Counted from the stretch's first letter, positions 13,701 to 23,324 are shown. The stretch is 64,000 bases of DNA from Leptasterias polaris (GCA_037783415.1 JAZGTN010000073.1:186001-250000), one strand, 5' to 3'. The notes: generated from the letters alone by a model not told the origin. Numbers and translations: made by a program.

Positions 13701-16700
13701 GGTACAGTATCTGGGCTACAAATAGGCTAGTAATTTTTCGTGCATTTTATTCTATTTTTTGTTTGTTTTGCTTTATTTACAAATTGATACTGAAGACGTT
13801 TGAGTCAAAATAAAATGTCAGTCGAATTCACGATATTGCTTAATAACTTTGCAAAACCGTCCAAGCATCTTAATTTGTTCCCCTATTTCTAGAGTAGTAG
13901 CCAATTATATGATCTGGCAGCAAGTGAGTAAAGTTGTTACCGATCTTGGTCAGCCTTTCATCGACATCAGACATAAGTTTGTGAGTGCTGTCCGTGGGAT
14001 TTCGGCCGTTACAGCTCGCTGGAAGCGCTGTGTTAGGGAAGCTAATGACGTTCTGCCGTTGGTCACCGGTCGCATGTTTGTCGACAAGTTTTTTCACGGG
14101 AATGCCAAGGAAAAGGTGAGCAAGTCCGAGAGTCAACAGGCCGTACGTTGTCACGTCGTGGCCGATCGCTAGTTAAGAGCACCGGACTCAGGCTCTGGTG
14201 TTTCTGATTAGCAGAGTGTGTGGGTTCGAGTCCCGGTCGTGGCACTTGTGTCCATGAGAAAGATACTTGACCATAATTGCTTTGTCCTTTGGATGGGTCA
14301 TTATGCCGTAGGTCCCCTGTACTTGGATTTGTATAGTAGGCCTACACACAATGTATACACAGTTGGTTTTGTGCACAGTATTGTACTGTTGTACTGCTAC
14401 AAACAGCCCGTGCAGTTGAATGGTCCCATATGGAACTTTCTGAAAAATTTCACCAAGATTTAGGTTAAACTAAAAGCTAAAACTACACACAGTGTTATTG
14501 TTTATAATTCCTTCAATATACGGGCAAGTGAAAACTCGTCCTTTTGAATTACCACAAACTTCTTCGAGGGCGATATTACAGTTTCCACCTGTAAATAGAT
14601 GTGATGTATGCTTTATGTTACAGACGTTAGAAATGGTTGCCTCCCTACTGACGGCTTTCAAGTCTATGCTGAAGGACAATGAATGGTTACAGGAGGTCGA
14701 TAAAGCGGACGCAATCGCAAAGGTGGGAATAAATATACAAATTAATTCGAATGTTTTTTTGTTTTTGTGTCTTAACGCTAAATACGAAGTGTGAACATGA
14801 GAACAAAAGAGGTCCCCACAACAGGGACTAGAAACACTATGTGGACACACGTCCACACAGTGTTTTTACAGTTTTGAAGAATAGCGTTCTCATTAAGTGT
14901 TCACAACAAATGAGTGTCCACAGAGTGACTGCAACGCTGTGAGCTTACGGGAGTGCCCTTGTGGGGTCTTTTACAAAATGGACCCCACAAGGGAATTCTT
15001 TGTTCAATCTGGACCCCACAAGATAATTCTTTAGAAAGGGGAATAATGGAACAATATTGCAGAACCCCACAAACAGGATCTGTAAGGCTGTGTGTGCATA
15101 TGTGGGCTACACGGAAAGGCCCTTGTGTGGTCTTTTACACAATAGAACAATGGACCCCCACAAAGGTTTTCTTCGTTCAACTTGAACCCTCAAAGGAAGT
15201 CTTCAGAAATAGGAATAATAGAACAACAATAGCAGGACCCCAAAACCGGATCCGTAAGGTTGCGTGTGGCGGGTGTGTGTGTTTCTGGTACGGATAACAA
15301 GTGGTGGATCTTGCTGATCTTTGCTTTTATTTATCTCCGTTCGAATTTCAGGCGGACAATATAAAAATTGAGATCGGCTTTCCTGACTGGACGAAAGACA
15401 ATGCAAAGTTGGACAAGAAATACGAAGGTGTAAGTTACAAATAATTTCTTGTTAAATTCTTTAAACTTTTTCTGGGATAACATAGAATATAAAATGTGTT
15501 TTGTCAATTTGAAGGACGAGGTTGTGAAAAAAAGACTTGTTGCTGTTTAACTTTGACAGGCAAAATTATGTGGATTTGCACATCATTAAACAGTTTTATT
15601 TTTATGGTGTTGCTGCTGTGCTGCGACTATCCCATTTGTAGTTTTTTCAAGATCTTTCTTTTAGTGATGTCATCATAATGATCCTAACTCAGCATTATGA
15701 AAGACAATACAAGTATCATGGCTGCTGATTTTCCAAAAGGGACTATTTCTATATAGACAGTGTAAAACTGTGGCATCAAATATATCAGAGGACGAATGAG
15801 TCTGAAACTCCAAAGGCACAATTTGTACAAAGCCTAATAGAAAGAAAACATAATTTTATGGAATTTACAGTGGACAATTTGTTTTTTCGAAAGAGGAGGC
15901 ACATCTCAAACCTTGTACTCAAATGTCATTTTTTACAATTCTTGATTTAGTTTGTAGCAAAATGTCAATTTTCTAATTCTACCAGTGTTCTTGCCTGCCA
16001 GAAAATACCAAAAATGCGCTGTGTCGCTCGATTTGTACACAATATAACAATGTCTTACTTAAGAGTACCTGCTCAAAGCATGACCTTTAGGGAGGTGATT
16101 TAATTGTAATTTGGATAACAAATTATTGACAACGGACTTCGCTGTTGCAGAAAAACATCTCTATTTTTTTATTTATTTTTTTATTTATTTTTTTCAGCAC
16201 GAAGACCTTATAACTTACTTGACAATTGACATTGTCCGTTTGGCGGAATAAGTAATATTTCACTAATTGCTATCACAACACATCTGTCCAGTTGTCATTC
16301 TGAACAGAAGTAGAAACACAAACATTCATATATGTAAAAAAAATTGAGGTAAGTATTGTTGCTAATTTATACACATTTCTCTATAAATATATTATACAGG
16401 ATGAAAGCGAGGTTGTTTTCCCCACAAAAACTATTGTTCTTTTCCTTTCTTTCTTTCATTTTTTCTTTCATACCAAAGCTGATATTTCAGAATAGTTCGT
16501 ACTTCAACAACAGCCTGAAATTCTACAAATGGACAGGGCAGTACGATCTGTCTTGGCTCAGGAAACCCGTGCAAAAAGACGTGTAAGTTTTCAGTAAATT
16601 TTCTATAAAATTAAACGTAATGTTGCTTTTCCCAATTTAGTTGTCATTTCATGTAATTATGAATCACTAGCATTAGACAAGACGAGGGTTTTTTGCTTAA

Positions 16701-19700
16701 AACAGGTTTTGTAATTGTTTTGTTTTGTTTTTTCCATTTGCGTAATTTTTTAAAACGTTTGTGTGCAAATCCATTAAAAAATTTAATTTTATTATGTATA
16801 CATAAATAAATATATTTTATTGTTGGGGTCTGGTTGTCGAATTTTATGTTGACAATTTGTATAAACAGCCCTTGTTTGATTTGTATTCACTGTATGTCTA
16901 AAGATTTATAATAAATAAATAAAGAAAGAAATGATTAACTTGCTGTATACATCATTCAAATTATTAGTGAGAATAGGCATATACTTGTTACGGACGACAA
17001 ACATGGTATCGTAATAATCTCTTCTCGGAATAAACCGTGTCTTAGAAGTGTCTCCCTGTTACGTACAATGTGATTGTTTTTCATGACAACTTTAATTAAT
17101 GCATCTTTTCAATGTCTTGGTTTTTCTGTTCCTTTGTATCAACTTTCAAACATCTTCAGATGGGAGGGAGGAGCGGCAAATGCCAATGCATTCTTCAGTC
17201 CTTCCCGCAACAGCATCGGTAAGTAAACGTTTATCGATTTTGTTTTACTATTATCATATAGTTGTTCTTTTTCTTTTGATATGTGTCAATCTCTCTGTGT
17301 TCATTAACTTAGATCAATTATTATTGGAATTTTGCGTGCGGGAAAATACAAAAACGTAATCGAACAAACGAACAACCAAAAACCTCTTCTGTACTCTTCA
17401 ATAATAAAAACCATTAGAAGAAGTTTTGTGGTTCAGTACACTACTAACAGGCAGTCGAATGGGAGACTTTGGAACGCTATGTGGCAGCATTCTTAATGGG
17501 TAAATTTCCATTGTTCAGGTCTCCCATTTCAGAAGTCTAGGGTAAGAATTTGACCAAATAAGAAAAAAGTGTTCACGGAAAGCTAAATCTATTAATTTTA
17601 AACCTCGCGTGATTTTACACAGGTTCATTAGTTTTGGGTTTGAGTTTGGTTTTGGGGGTTTGTTTTTTTTAGGGGGGGGGTGGTTGTGACTTGACACTTG
17701 CACCTGGTACACTTCTACCTAAAAAGGTATTGGATCAAAAATTCTTACTACGGTTTCTTGTTCAATTACCTTTTTAGAGTTTCCGGCTGGTATCCTACAA
17801 CCGCCATTCTACCATCAAGATCTTCCGTGGTGTGTATTGCTGAAAAATCGTTTTCGTATATATTTTAACTTGCAGAATTACTGTTTAAGAAATAAATGAG
17901 GCTCACTTAACAAATAATTGCTGGCATTTTATTGCTATGCCTCTCACGCAATAATGGCCCTTTTCGAAACTATGAAGGCTGGGCCCTGGCTTAGGCTCCA
18001 CTGACTGTATGAAGCCCTTTACCGATAGTACACGTTTTCAAAACAGTCGAGCCTAAGCTGGAGTCCAAGCAAACGCCTTGATTTCGAAAAGGCCCATTGT
18101 CCATTATTGTTACCATGATGGAAATATTTACGTAGGTTGTTTTAGGTACGTTGTAATAATAATATTATGTTTGTTTCCAGGTATGCAAACTATGGGGGGA
18201 TTGGAGTAGTTATTGGTCACGAAATAACCCACGGGTTCGACAACAATGGTATGCAGTTTATTTTAATGTTACGCACTATTATGTTTGACATCGGCTATTA
18301 TGTCCGACAAGATTACATAATGTTAAACACGGGTTCGACAACATGGGTATATATTTTATTAGAAGTTGAGTGTTTCCTCATTCGACGCACGTATGTTCGA
18401 CATGGGCTATTATCATGTCCGACAAGATTACATAATGTTAAACACGGGTTCGACAACAATGGTATGTAGTTTTATTAGAAGTTGAGTGTTTCCTCATTCG
18501 ACGCACGTATGTTCGACATGGGCTATTATTATGTCCGACATGATTACATAATGTCAAACACGGGTTCGACAACAATGGTATGTAGTTTTATTAGAAGTTG
18601 AGCGTTTTCTCATTCTACGCACGTTACGCACCTATGTTCGACATGGGCTATTAGTATGTCCGACAAGATTACATAACGTCAAACTAGGAATGGAGTATTT
18701 GTTGGTACGTAACGGAGCCGGGTAATGGAAACCAATTTGCTTTAGAAAACGTTTGACCAAAAGCTCAATCGTCAACAAGTCAATTGTTCAACAATTATTT
18801 GGCATTAAAGAAAACGAAATTTGTTGTTATATTGATTTGGAAACAACGCTCTATTGGTAGATTGTTTCATCATGATTTCACCTGTCGCTCTTAAATAAAT
18901 AAAAAGGTTTATTGCCCTCAGTACATTCTCTAAACTAAGTACAATTTTTCTTGACAGGAAGAAAATACGACAAAGACGGCAACGTGAGAACTTGGTGGGG
19001 TCAAAAGTCCATCGATAGTTTTGAAGAAAGGGCTCAATGTATAGCCGAGCAGTATTCTGCCTTTAAAATGCCTCAAAATGGCAGAAACGTGAGTTATCAT
19101 TGTGATAAATATCATTACATTGCGTGGTGTTAATATTGACACCACTGGTGTTGTCTCATATAAAGATACCCAAGAGAACAACAAATAAAAGGGTGTAAAA
19201 ATAACACAAATTTTTGCCAACACAAGTACATTGGTGTCAATTTTAACACTCCGAGTGTGTCCCCTTCTCCAATGTCACTCCACACCAAATTGTATCAAAC
19301 TTTTAACAATTTAAAATGACCAAACCAAAATGGTATATTTTACAAGTTGTTTATGTGAAAGCCTAAATTCAATGTTTTTGAAACCATTTTTGTCTTCTAC
19401 AAAAACGCGGACAATGTATTTACTTCCACTTCAGATTATCTTAAAATAGTAAACGACGACGTAAAGAGAGCGCTGCAAAACGGCTGGTTAGAAAAATGCA
19501 AAAAGAAACTAGACATAAGAATTTGTTTGATAACAAATTCGAGGTGTTCGTGTATCGATGGTTCGTGTATCGATTGTGTTAATAAAATGTGCTAGCAGAT
19601 TATTGATAGTTTTAAATTTTCTAAAAAGTCGTTTGCAAACCTATTACATTATTTTTTACTTTTAGTGTACACGGAGAAAAATGATATCGTTGCTGTACGA

Positions 19701-22700
19701 GTCGCCAAAAAGTGTTATATACACATGTATAACAATTTTTATGTAAATAGTCACAAACTGAACTGATAGTTTAAAAGACTATCACTAACAATTCAAAAAG
19801 AAATGTTATCAAACTACGCCTGCTTGCTACCTTATGTGTGGTGCCGATTACTGAAGTAACATAATTTGTCATGATTATGAAAAGGGCATAAGAACCTACT
19901 GTTTACACGATGTGCAATTTATGTTGAATTTATTTTGCTGTTCACATTGTATTTCTTTGAAGTATTCAACAGGATCTAAAAATTAGATTCGCGTAAAAAC
20001 CGTTGTTGATCAGAGTCAAATTTATGTTGACCTTTTTCCGATTGCATTTTCTCAGTTATCAAGAGTTATTCAAATCACCAAAACAGTTCAGCAAAATACA
20101 CTCGTTCAGTTGATATTTGCCACCAAGCCAAGGCTAACACGAAGGTTATGCAATGAGCTATTCATTGGACCACCGTCGAACAACGTAGATTTCCGAAGGA
20201 TGGTTGCATTTATCGACGAGTGCAGTAGGACCATTAACTTGGTATAGCGCCACCATGGATAACGCATCAACTTTACTGTACGCTTCATGTACATGTACAT
20301 GTATGTGGGCCAGCAATGCACAGTCTTCGTGGACTTTGCACCTTAAGATCAATGGCGCAGTGTGTGTACAGTTTACATGTACTTGCAAGATTACACGTGG
20401 TAATGGAGCGGAATGACCAGCCCTGTGCTTCTGCTGCGGGCTAATACTAACGTAATGTTCAACTTACATTTTGAGCGGGAAGTCAAGAACAAACGGGGTA
20501 ACTCTCTGTGTAGCATTTGTTGGGTTTTAAAAGACCTGTCCGATGATGTATTGATTGAAGAAATCCATTCAGTAATTATTAAGTTATGATTTTTTGAAAT
20601 ATTAAATTTTGATTTACTGTATTTCAACACCTGATGACGTCATCATGACGTCACAACAACTTGATGGAGGTTTCATCAAGGTTCTAACATGGTGTAAATT
20701 TGAGGTTGATCAGATAAACAGAAGTGAAGAATTTGGGCAGGAAATGTTTTTTGTTAAGAATTGCAGAAAGGCAAACTTTGACCTTCCGGTACGACCGGAA
20801 GTAAAGGTCGGGTGAATTTGGCGTTAACTTTTCAGAGACATACAGGCAATGGCATGAGGGCACTTTTTGACCTTAAATGGCTTGTAATTTGACACCCGAT
20901 GACGTCATCTTGACGTCATTGCTTACACACCTTCTGCTTGTTATGTTCTAACGTCACATTAAGTTTCAAGTTGATCAAAGGTTTGCAAGTATGTTTTTTT
21001 TAACGGACAAACGACTATCAGAAGAATAAGCAAAAAAAAAACGAAAAAAAACCCGAACAATAACAAAGAGTTGTTCGGTCTTATAAGACCGAACACCTAA
21101 CTAACAATTTAATTGGTCAGGGGTGTGTGTCCCCCTTTAGCTAAAAACGATGCACCCCTAATACACCGATCCATTAAGCCACGCCCATTTCTCATTGACC
21201 AATCACAACCGCGAAATCTGATCACCATTTGAGCCGTTTGGTGATCTTTGCACTAATGGTGATCGGGTTTCGCGGCTGTGATTAGTCAACTCGTAAGGAG
21301 GCGGGGCTTAATGGATCGATCTATTATGTGCCCCTCTAAAACTGTTCCTTTTCTTTGCAATAGCTTAATGGAAACATGACGCTAGGCGAAAACATTGCCG
21401 ACAACGGAGGCCTGAAAGAGGCATTCAAGGTGAGTAAAATTGAACGTATACTTATGTTAACTAAAAATGTAATGTATATTATTGCACCGTCGGTTTGTGG
21501 AGGAAAAACTTCCATTTCATCCTTTAGTTGTCACTAAAACAACCATTTACCACCTGTGAAAATTTACAACCTGTGAAAATGTCATCAAACTGATATTGGG
21601 CCCTTTTAAGTGAAACCTCAAAAAAGGTATGTTTGTCAGGAATGTTGCGCAGTACGAGCCTTAAAGGTATTATACAAGATTGGCAGAGCTGACAAAATAA
21701 TCACAGAGACAGTGTTCATGTTTTGTGTAATCAACCACATACATGAAATAACAAACCTGTGAAAATTTGAGCTCAATTGGTCATCGAGATCACGAGAAAA
21801 TAGTGAAAAAAGACCTTATGTGTTTTCTGTTTTTCAAACATGGAGTTTATTATCGCGCGCGATAAAAACTATTGTTTTACTCATTTCTCAGAAACGATAG
21901 CATTTTAGGCAGAAATATTTTAAGGAACCCTTTCTACCATTACTTACTTTAAATCATGTAAGTTATGTGTGAATCTGTGAACATTTGTGTTTTTCGATCT
22001 TACCAATCGTGTACAGGGCCTTTAAAGTTGATTTTAGCAACCGAAATAAGCAGCGATGCGTCTACAAAAGCTGTTAGACGCGACTATTTTCCTGGAGGAA
22101 AGATGGTCTTGGCTTTGTGATCATAATGAGCTAATATGATTTTAAACCTTATAATATAATAACAACATTTTGATAACTGATTACACTCCTGCACTTTGTC
22201 TATAAACTAGATTTCTAAGTCAGGTCGACCCGGAAACAGTTTTACAAACAATGGGTTTTTTAACTCGGATTTTGTGTCAGTTTGACTCATTTTTGGGTCA
22301 TTTTGACAGAGATTCCGGGTTATACTGACCCACAAATGGTTCAGGCCCCACGGGACCCGCGGGTCAATGCTGACCCGCTGAGGTTTTAGAACGTAATGTT
22401 ACCACAGTTGTATACATGTACATTTGTTTTGTACACAAAATAAAATCGCAAAACAGCAACTTATAACTTTTGCTAATCTTTTCCTCCGGTTTTCCTTCGT
22501 GTTTCGCAGGCGTTCAAGGATAATGTCAACAAAGAACCGAAGCTTCCCGGTCTGGACCTCACGGAGGAGCAAATGTTCTTCATGACGTTTGGAAATGTAA
22601 AACTAAGACAACGGTTTACAATTGGCTGATAATAATTGGGAGTCAGGTTGACAGTTGTAAAGAAGCGGTTTCGAAAAAATCTTTAATTTATATTATTGTT

Positions 22701-23324
22701 TTCATTTAGTTGTTTCATGCGGTACCATTACAATGTGGGCAGGGGGTCCTAATTTTGAAGATAGTATTACGAATACCATAATATGTTCATTCCTTCATTA
22801 AACAAAATTCAACACCACATACAGTAATCCAATCAACTTCATTTCAAGATGTTTTCGAAATTATAGCCTACATGGGCAATTCCATTTATTTAATGTATAT
22901 GTTTTTTTTCTTAGGTCTTTTGCAGTCTTTATAGAGCTAAGGGTGCGGATGCAGCCATTGACTATGGACAACATAGTCCTGGGCGATACAGGTAGGCATT
23001 TTACGATCAGACTCGTCGAAATCCAGATTGAAGCAAGTGTATTACAACTTCAGTACGTCCTTGTACTCAGGGGTGTTAAATTTGTACCTGAATACCTCGC
23101 CTGATTTATAATGACTGAATGTCTGCCAGAAAGGAATGAAATATTTGAGTGCAGGTGATTTCTAGTTACTTGGGCCACTACTCCCAATTTACAGTATGAT
23201 AATATTTACTCTCTTTTTTTACAGAGTTATAGGGTCCCTGCAAAACAATGAAGAATTTATAGCTGCATACAACTGCCCTGCTAACAGCTATATGAACCCA
23301 AAGAAGAAATGCAGCGTGTGGTAA
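4630..23324 (+). CDS. Gene 1: M13 zinc metallopeptidase (neprilysin/ECE-like), complete, 23 exons
   Basis: Spliced by eye; all exon phases close from ATG to TAA, giving about 797 residues (family usually 700-800). Layout: short cytoplasmic tail with KKK stop-transfer, transmembrane helix at residues ~34-53, cysteine-rich neck, N-terminal M13 domain starting near DPCxxFYxYACGGW, then the catalytic domain. Zinc and catalytic motifs: HEITH at ~635-639, GENIADNGG with the third zinc ligand E~697, HSPGR with H~759, NAFF before the active site, and C-terminal CSVW. By family knowledge it is a type II ectoenzyme cleaving small extracellular peptides at the amino side of hydrophobic residues; the substrate cannot be read from sequence. 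Exons: 4630-4792, 5460-5519, 5662-5736, 6165-6326, 6923-7006, 7765-7982, 8971-9042, 9475-9546, 10982-11098, 11812-11898, 12321-12460, 13893-14115, 14624-14722, 15352-15429, 16479-16582, 17160-17218, 17778-17829, 18181-18248, 18958-19088, 21364-21429, 22510-22596, 22915-22991, 23225-23324. Oddities: VFC where the family has VWC, and an extra 72-base exon compared with gene 2. Confidence 0.9.
5460..5519 (+). CDS. Gene 1 exon 2: possible 60-base cassette exon in the neck
   Basis: Between TTCAG and a GTACCA donor lies a 60-base open stretch, phase 1 to phase 1, encoding a neck segment with two cysteines. Being a multiple of three it can be skipped without changing frame. No counterpart was seen in gene 2, so it may be alternatively spliced or fortuitous. 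Confidence 0.5.
5662..5736 (+). CDS. Gene 1 exon 3: cysteine-containing neck
   Basis: A 75-base exon, phase 1 to 1, after TTTCCAG and ending CAG|GTATTT. It contains CLSEQCIKS, matching the CxxxxC element that precedes the first M13 domain. The gene 2 equivalent is at 61339-61404. Confidence 0.85.
6165..6326 (+). CDS. Gene 1 exon 4: start of M13 N-terminal domain
   Basis: 162 bases, the same length as the gene 2 equivalent. It encodes [15 protein letters not shown] followed by the PEDL motif, the hallmark beginning of the Peptidase_M13_N domain. It is flanked by TTTTTTTCAG and a GTATCG donor. Confidence 0.95.
6923..7006 (+). CDS. Gene 1 exon 5
   Basis: 84 bases, identical in length to the gene 2 counterpart. 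It encodes a helical stretch ending FYISCMDE, where the family has the conserved Y-x-x-C-M/V-D motif. Acceptor CTCCAG, donor GTATGT. Confidence 0.92.
7165..7480. repeat. Minisatellite, about 36-base unit, in gene 1 intron 5
   Basis: Degenerate units of the type CCTAAATGTAGCCC followed by AACCCTGCACCTAGCCCGGG. The reverse complement resembles the array at 12780-13730. Confidence 0.85.
7765..7982 (+). CDS. Gene 1 exon 6
   Basis: 218 bases, the same as gene 2. It carries the family motif GGWPVLG followed by the conserved NW, and ends at VLK with a GTAATG donor. It shifts the phase from 1 to 0. Confidence 0.95.
8031..8203. mobile_element. MITE, TAGACCTTATGCA family (copy 1)
   Basis: 173 bases with TAGACCTTATGCA and TGCATAAGGTCTA ends plus inner TGACGTCA inverted motifs. 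In gene 1 intron 6, about 50 bases after the exon. Confidence 0.93.
8680..8915. mobile_element. GGGTCA-type element (copy 3)
   Basis: Recurrent TGACCC / GGGTCA motifs and a right end ATAGAGTGTAC. In gene 1 intron 6, ending about 55 bases before exon 7. Confidence 0.75.
8971..9042 (+). CDS. Gene 1 exon 7
   Basis: 72 bases in phase 0 after a TTTTTTCAG acceptor; donor TTG|GTGAGG. It begins INQPNF, equivalent to the family DQPxLGL motif; the YYL of gene 2 is not conserved here. Confidence 0.85.
9475..9546 (+). CDS. Gene 1 exon 8: acidic insertion absent from gene 2
   Basis: 72 bases in phase 0, acceptor TACTACAG and donor AAA|GTAAGT. It encodes [13 protein letters not shown] and onward, an acidic loop without a counterpart in gene 2, where the preceding exon joins directly to the AFKTFM exon. 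It is a multiple of three, so it could be a cassette. Confidence 0.75.
9700..10332 (+). mobile_element. 390-base family element split by a nested insertion
   Basis: The first part (9700-9873) and second part (10162-10332) together make one family copy; between them sits a palindromic insertion at 9876-10163. Located in gene 1 intron 8. Confidence 0.82.
9876..10163. mobile_element. Foldback element of about 288 bases nested in another element
   Basis: Two arms of over 100 bases are inverted copies: CCTATACAGCAATCCTTCAC at the left returns as the reverse complement at the right, as do the GGTGGTACCTGGGTGGTACT blocks. Confidence 0.88.
10982..11098 (+). CDS. Gene 1 exon 9
   Basis: 117 bases, same as gene 2. 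It encodes [16 protein letters not shown], the family YxxYMxxxxxLLG helix, followed by a glutamate-rich helix. Acceptor CCTGACAG; donor AAG|GTAAAA. Confidence 0.92.
11112..11521. mobile_element. MITE, TAGACC family, enlarged and diverged copy
   Basis: Starts TAGACCTCATACATTGACGT, carries the GCCATCTTTAGAGGTTAAAC block and the right-hand GACGTCTACCCGAGGGCGC block, but has about 240 extra GC-rich bases inside. Confidence 0.7.
11812..11898 (+). CDS. Gene 1 exon 10 (acceptor chosen by phase and homology)
   Basis: The obvious CAG at 11823-11825 would put a stop in frame. Starting after AAACAAAG at 11811 keeps phase 0 and gives 87 bases, exactly the gene 2 length, and the residues align (LSYN with KLYN, LYPK with AYPK). 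It ends with a GTAAGC donor. Confidence 0.78.
12321..12460 (+). CDS. Gene 1 exon 11
   Basis: 140 bases starting IDW, the conserved M13 position, and containing [11 protein letters not shown], equivalent to the family V-x-x-PxYL motif. Ends in phase 2 at GATAA|GTGAGT. Confidence 0.93.
12583..12737. mobile_element. MITE, TAGACCTTATGCA family (copy 2)
   Basis: 155 bases, same ends and core as 8031-8203 with a short internal deletion. In gene 1 intron 11. Confidence 0.92.
12780..13730. repeat. Long minisatellite in gene 1 intron 11
   Basis: About 950 bases of degenerate units such as GGGCTACATTTAGGTCCG alternating with GGGTACAATGTTTG. It is related to, but inverted relative to, the array in intron 5. 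Confidence 0.88.
13893..14115 (+). CDS. Gene 1 exon 12
   Basis: 223 bases, phase 2 to 0. It contains VVANYMIWQ, then [12 protein letters not shown] and [10 protein letters not shown], equivalent to the family WKRCxxxxx and GxLYVxxxF motifs, ending at KEK with a GTGAGC donor. Confidence 0.95.
14152..14345 (+). mobile_element. tRNA-derived SINE, family A (fragment)
   Basis: Head GTCGTGGCCGATCGCTAGTT and B-box-like GGGTTCGAGTCCCGGTCGTG, then the family body CTTTGTCCTTTGGATGGGTC. It starts in the intron about 35 bases after exon 12. Confidence 0.85.
14624..14722 (+). CDS. Gene 1 exon 13
   Basis: 99 bases, same as gene 2, phase 0 at both ends. It encodes [13 protein letters not shown] then W and a short acidic stretch to AIAK, the segment joining the two M13 domains. 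Confidence 0.92.
14760..15300. repeat. Dispersed GTGTGGAC/GACCCCAC repeat block (gene 1 intron 13)
   Basis: Carries GAGAACAAAAGAGGTCC, GTCCACACAGTGTTTT and GGAATAATGGAACAA motifs, also found at 40900-41590 and, inverted, at 44675-44860. Confidence 0.75.
15352..15429 (+). CDS. Gene 1 exon 14
   Basis: 78 bases, same as gene 2. It encodes IEIGFPDW, the family IGYPD motif, and ends YEG before a GTAAGT donor. Confidence 0.92.
16479..16582 (+). CDS. Gene 1 exon 15
   Basis: Contains [11 protein letters not shown] and WLRKPV, equivalent to the family YFxN and LRxPV motifs; ends in phase 2 at GACGT|GTAAGT. Two in-frame acceptors exist: ACCAAAG, starting at 16479, and TTTCAG, starting at 16491. The first gives 104 bases, close to the 107 of gene 2, and restores the spacing before YF, so it is preferred. 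Confidence 0.85.
17160..17218 (+). CDS. Gene 1 exon 16
   Basis: 59 bases, same as gene 2. It encodes [19 protein letters not shown], containing the substrate-binding NAF/NAY motif of M13 enzymes. Acceptor CTTCAG, donor GTAAGT. Confidence 0.93.
17778..17829 (+). CDS. Gene 1 exon 17
   Basis: 52 bases, same as gene 2. It encodes [16 protein letters not shown], the strongly conserved segment before the active-site helix. Acceptor TTTTTAG; donor CGTG|GTGTGT in phase 2. Confidence 0.93.
18181..18248 (+). CDS. Gene 1 exon 18: active-site HEITH exon
   Basis: 68 bases, same as gene 2. It encodes [19 protein letters not shown] then DNN. The two histidines are the zinc ligands and the glutamate is the catalytic base, by family knowledge. 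The last bases and the donor are repeated three more times downstream in a tandem array (18233-18690). Confidence 0.96.
18233..18690 (+). repeat. Tandem repeat of about 115 bases duplicating the 3' end of the HEITH exon
   Basis: The motif GGGTTCGACAACAATGGTAT spans the end of exon 18 and its donor. It recurs, in full or with small changes, at 18331, 18446 and 18562 with the following intron sequence; spacing 98, 115 and 116 bases, then a partial unit to about 18690. Confidence 0.9.
18958..19088 (+). CDS. Gene 1 exon 19
   Basis: 131 bases, same as gene 2. It encodes [14 protein letters not shown] and [12 protein letters not shown], the family D-x-x-G-x-x-x-x-WW and F-x-x-R-x-x-C motifs. Acceptor TTGACAG, donor AAC|GTGAGT. 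Confidence 0.95.
21073..21094. repeat. Perfect 22-base palindrome
   Basis: Half-site GTTCGGTCTTA, followed by its exact complement. In gene 1 intron 19, after a poly-A/GAAC stretch. Confidence 0.85.
21165..21324. mobile_element. MITE, GATCCATTAAGCC family (copy 1)
   Basis: CGATCCATTAAGCC at the left and GGCTTAATGGATCG at the right, with inner inverted CCGCGAAA / TTTCGCGG motifs. Almost identical to 48502-48662. Confidence 0.92.
21364..21429 (+). CDS. Gene 1 exon 20: third zinc ligand (GENIADNGG)
   Basis: 66 bases, same as gene 2, encoding [19 protein letters not shown]. In M13 enzymes the glutamate of GENIAD is the third zinc ligand and the aspartate orients the first histidine. Confidence 0.96.
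21663..22024 (+). mobile_element. Inverted-repeat element, TAAAGGTATTATACA family
   Basis: Starts TAAAGGTATTATACAAGATT and ends CGTGTACAGGGCCTTTA. A second copy begins at 63706 and a fragment lies at 50175-50340. In gene 1 intron 20. Confidence 0.82.
22205..22393. mobile_element. GGGTCA-type element (copy 4)
   Basis: TCGACCCGGAAAC at the left, then TTTTGGGTCATTTTGAC, and TGACCCGCTGAGGTTTTAGA at the right. In gene 1 intron 20. Confidence 0.72.
22510..22596 (+). CDS. Gene 1 exon 21
   Basis: 87 bases, same as gene 2. It encodes AFKDN followed by [13 protein letters not shown], a conserved M13 segment. Acceptor TTCGCAG; donor AAT|GTAAAA. Confidence 0.95.
22915..22991 (+). CDS. Gene 1 exon 22: HSPGR motif
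   Basis: 77 bases, same as gene 2. It encodes [10 protein letters not shown] and QHSPGRYR. The histidine is the transition-state-stabilising residue of M13 enzymes. Phenylalanine stands where family members, including gene 2, have tryptophan (VWC). Confidence 0.94.
23225..23324 (+). CDS. Gene 1 exon 23: C-terminus and stop
   Basis: 100 coding bases, same as gene 2, encoding [12 protein letters not shown] and [13 protein letters not shown] then TAA at 23322. The C-x-x-W end, with its disulfide cysteine, is typical of M13. Confidence 0.95.

Noticed and set aside
16201..16251. Possible extra gene 1 exon after TTTTTTCAG (HEDLITYL...)
   Set aside because: It runs to a stop without a usable donor, and the gene 2 comparison shows no residues are missing once exon 15 starts at 16479.
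20158..20416. Overlapping open frames in gene 1 intron 19
   Set aside because: They overlap on both strands, show no domain, and lie between exons that join in phase without them.
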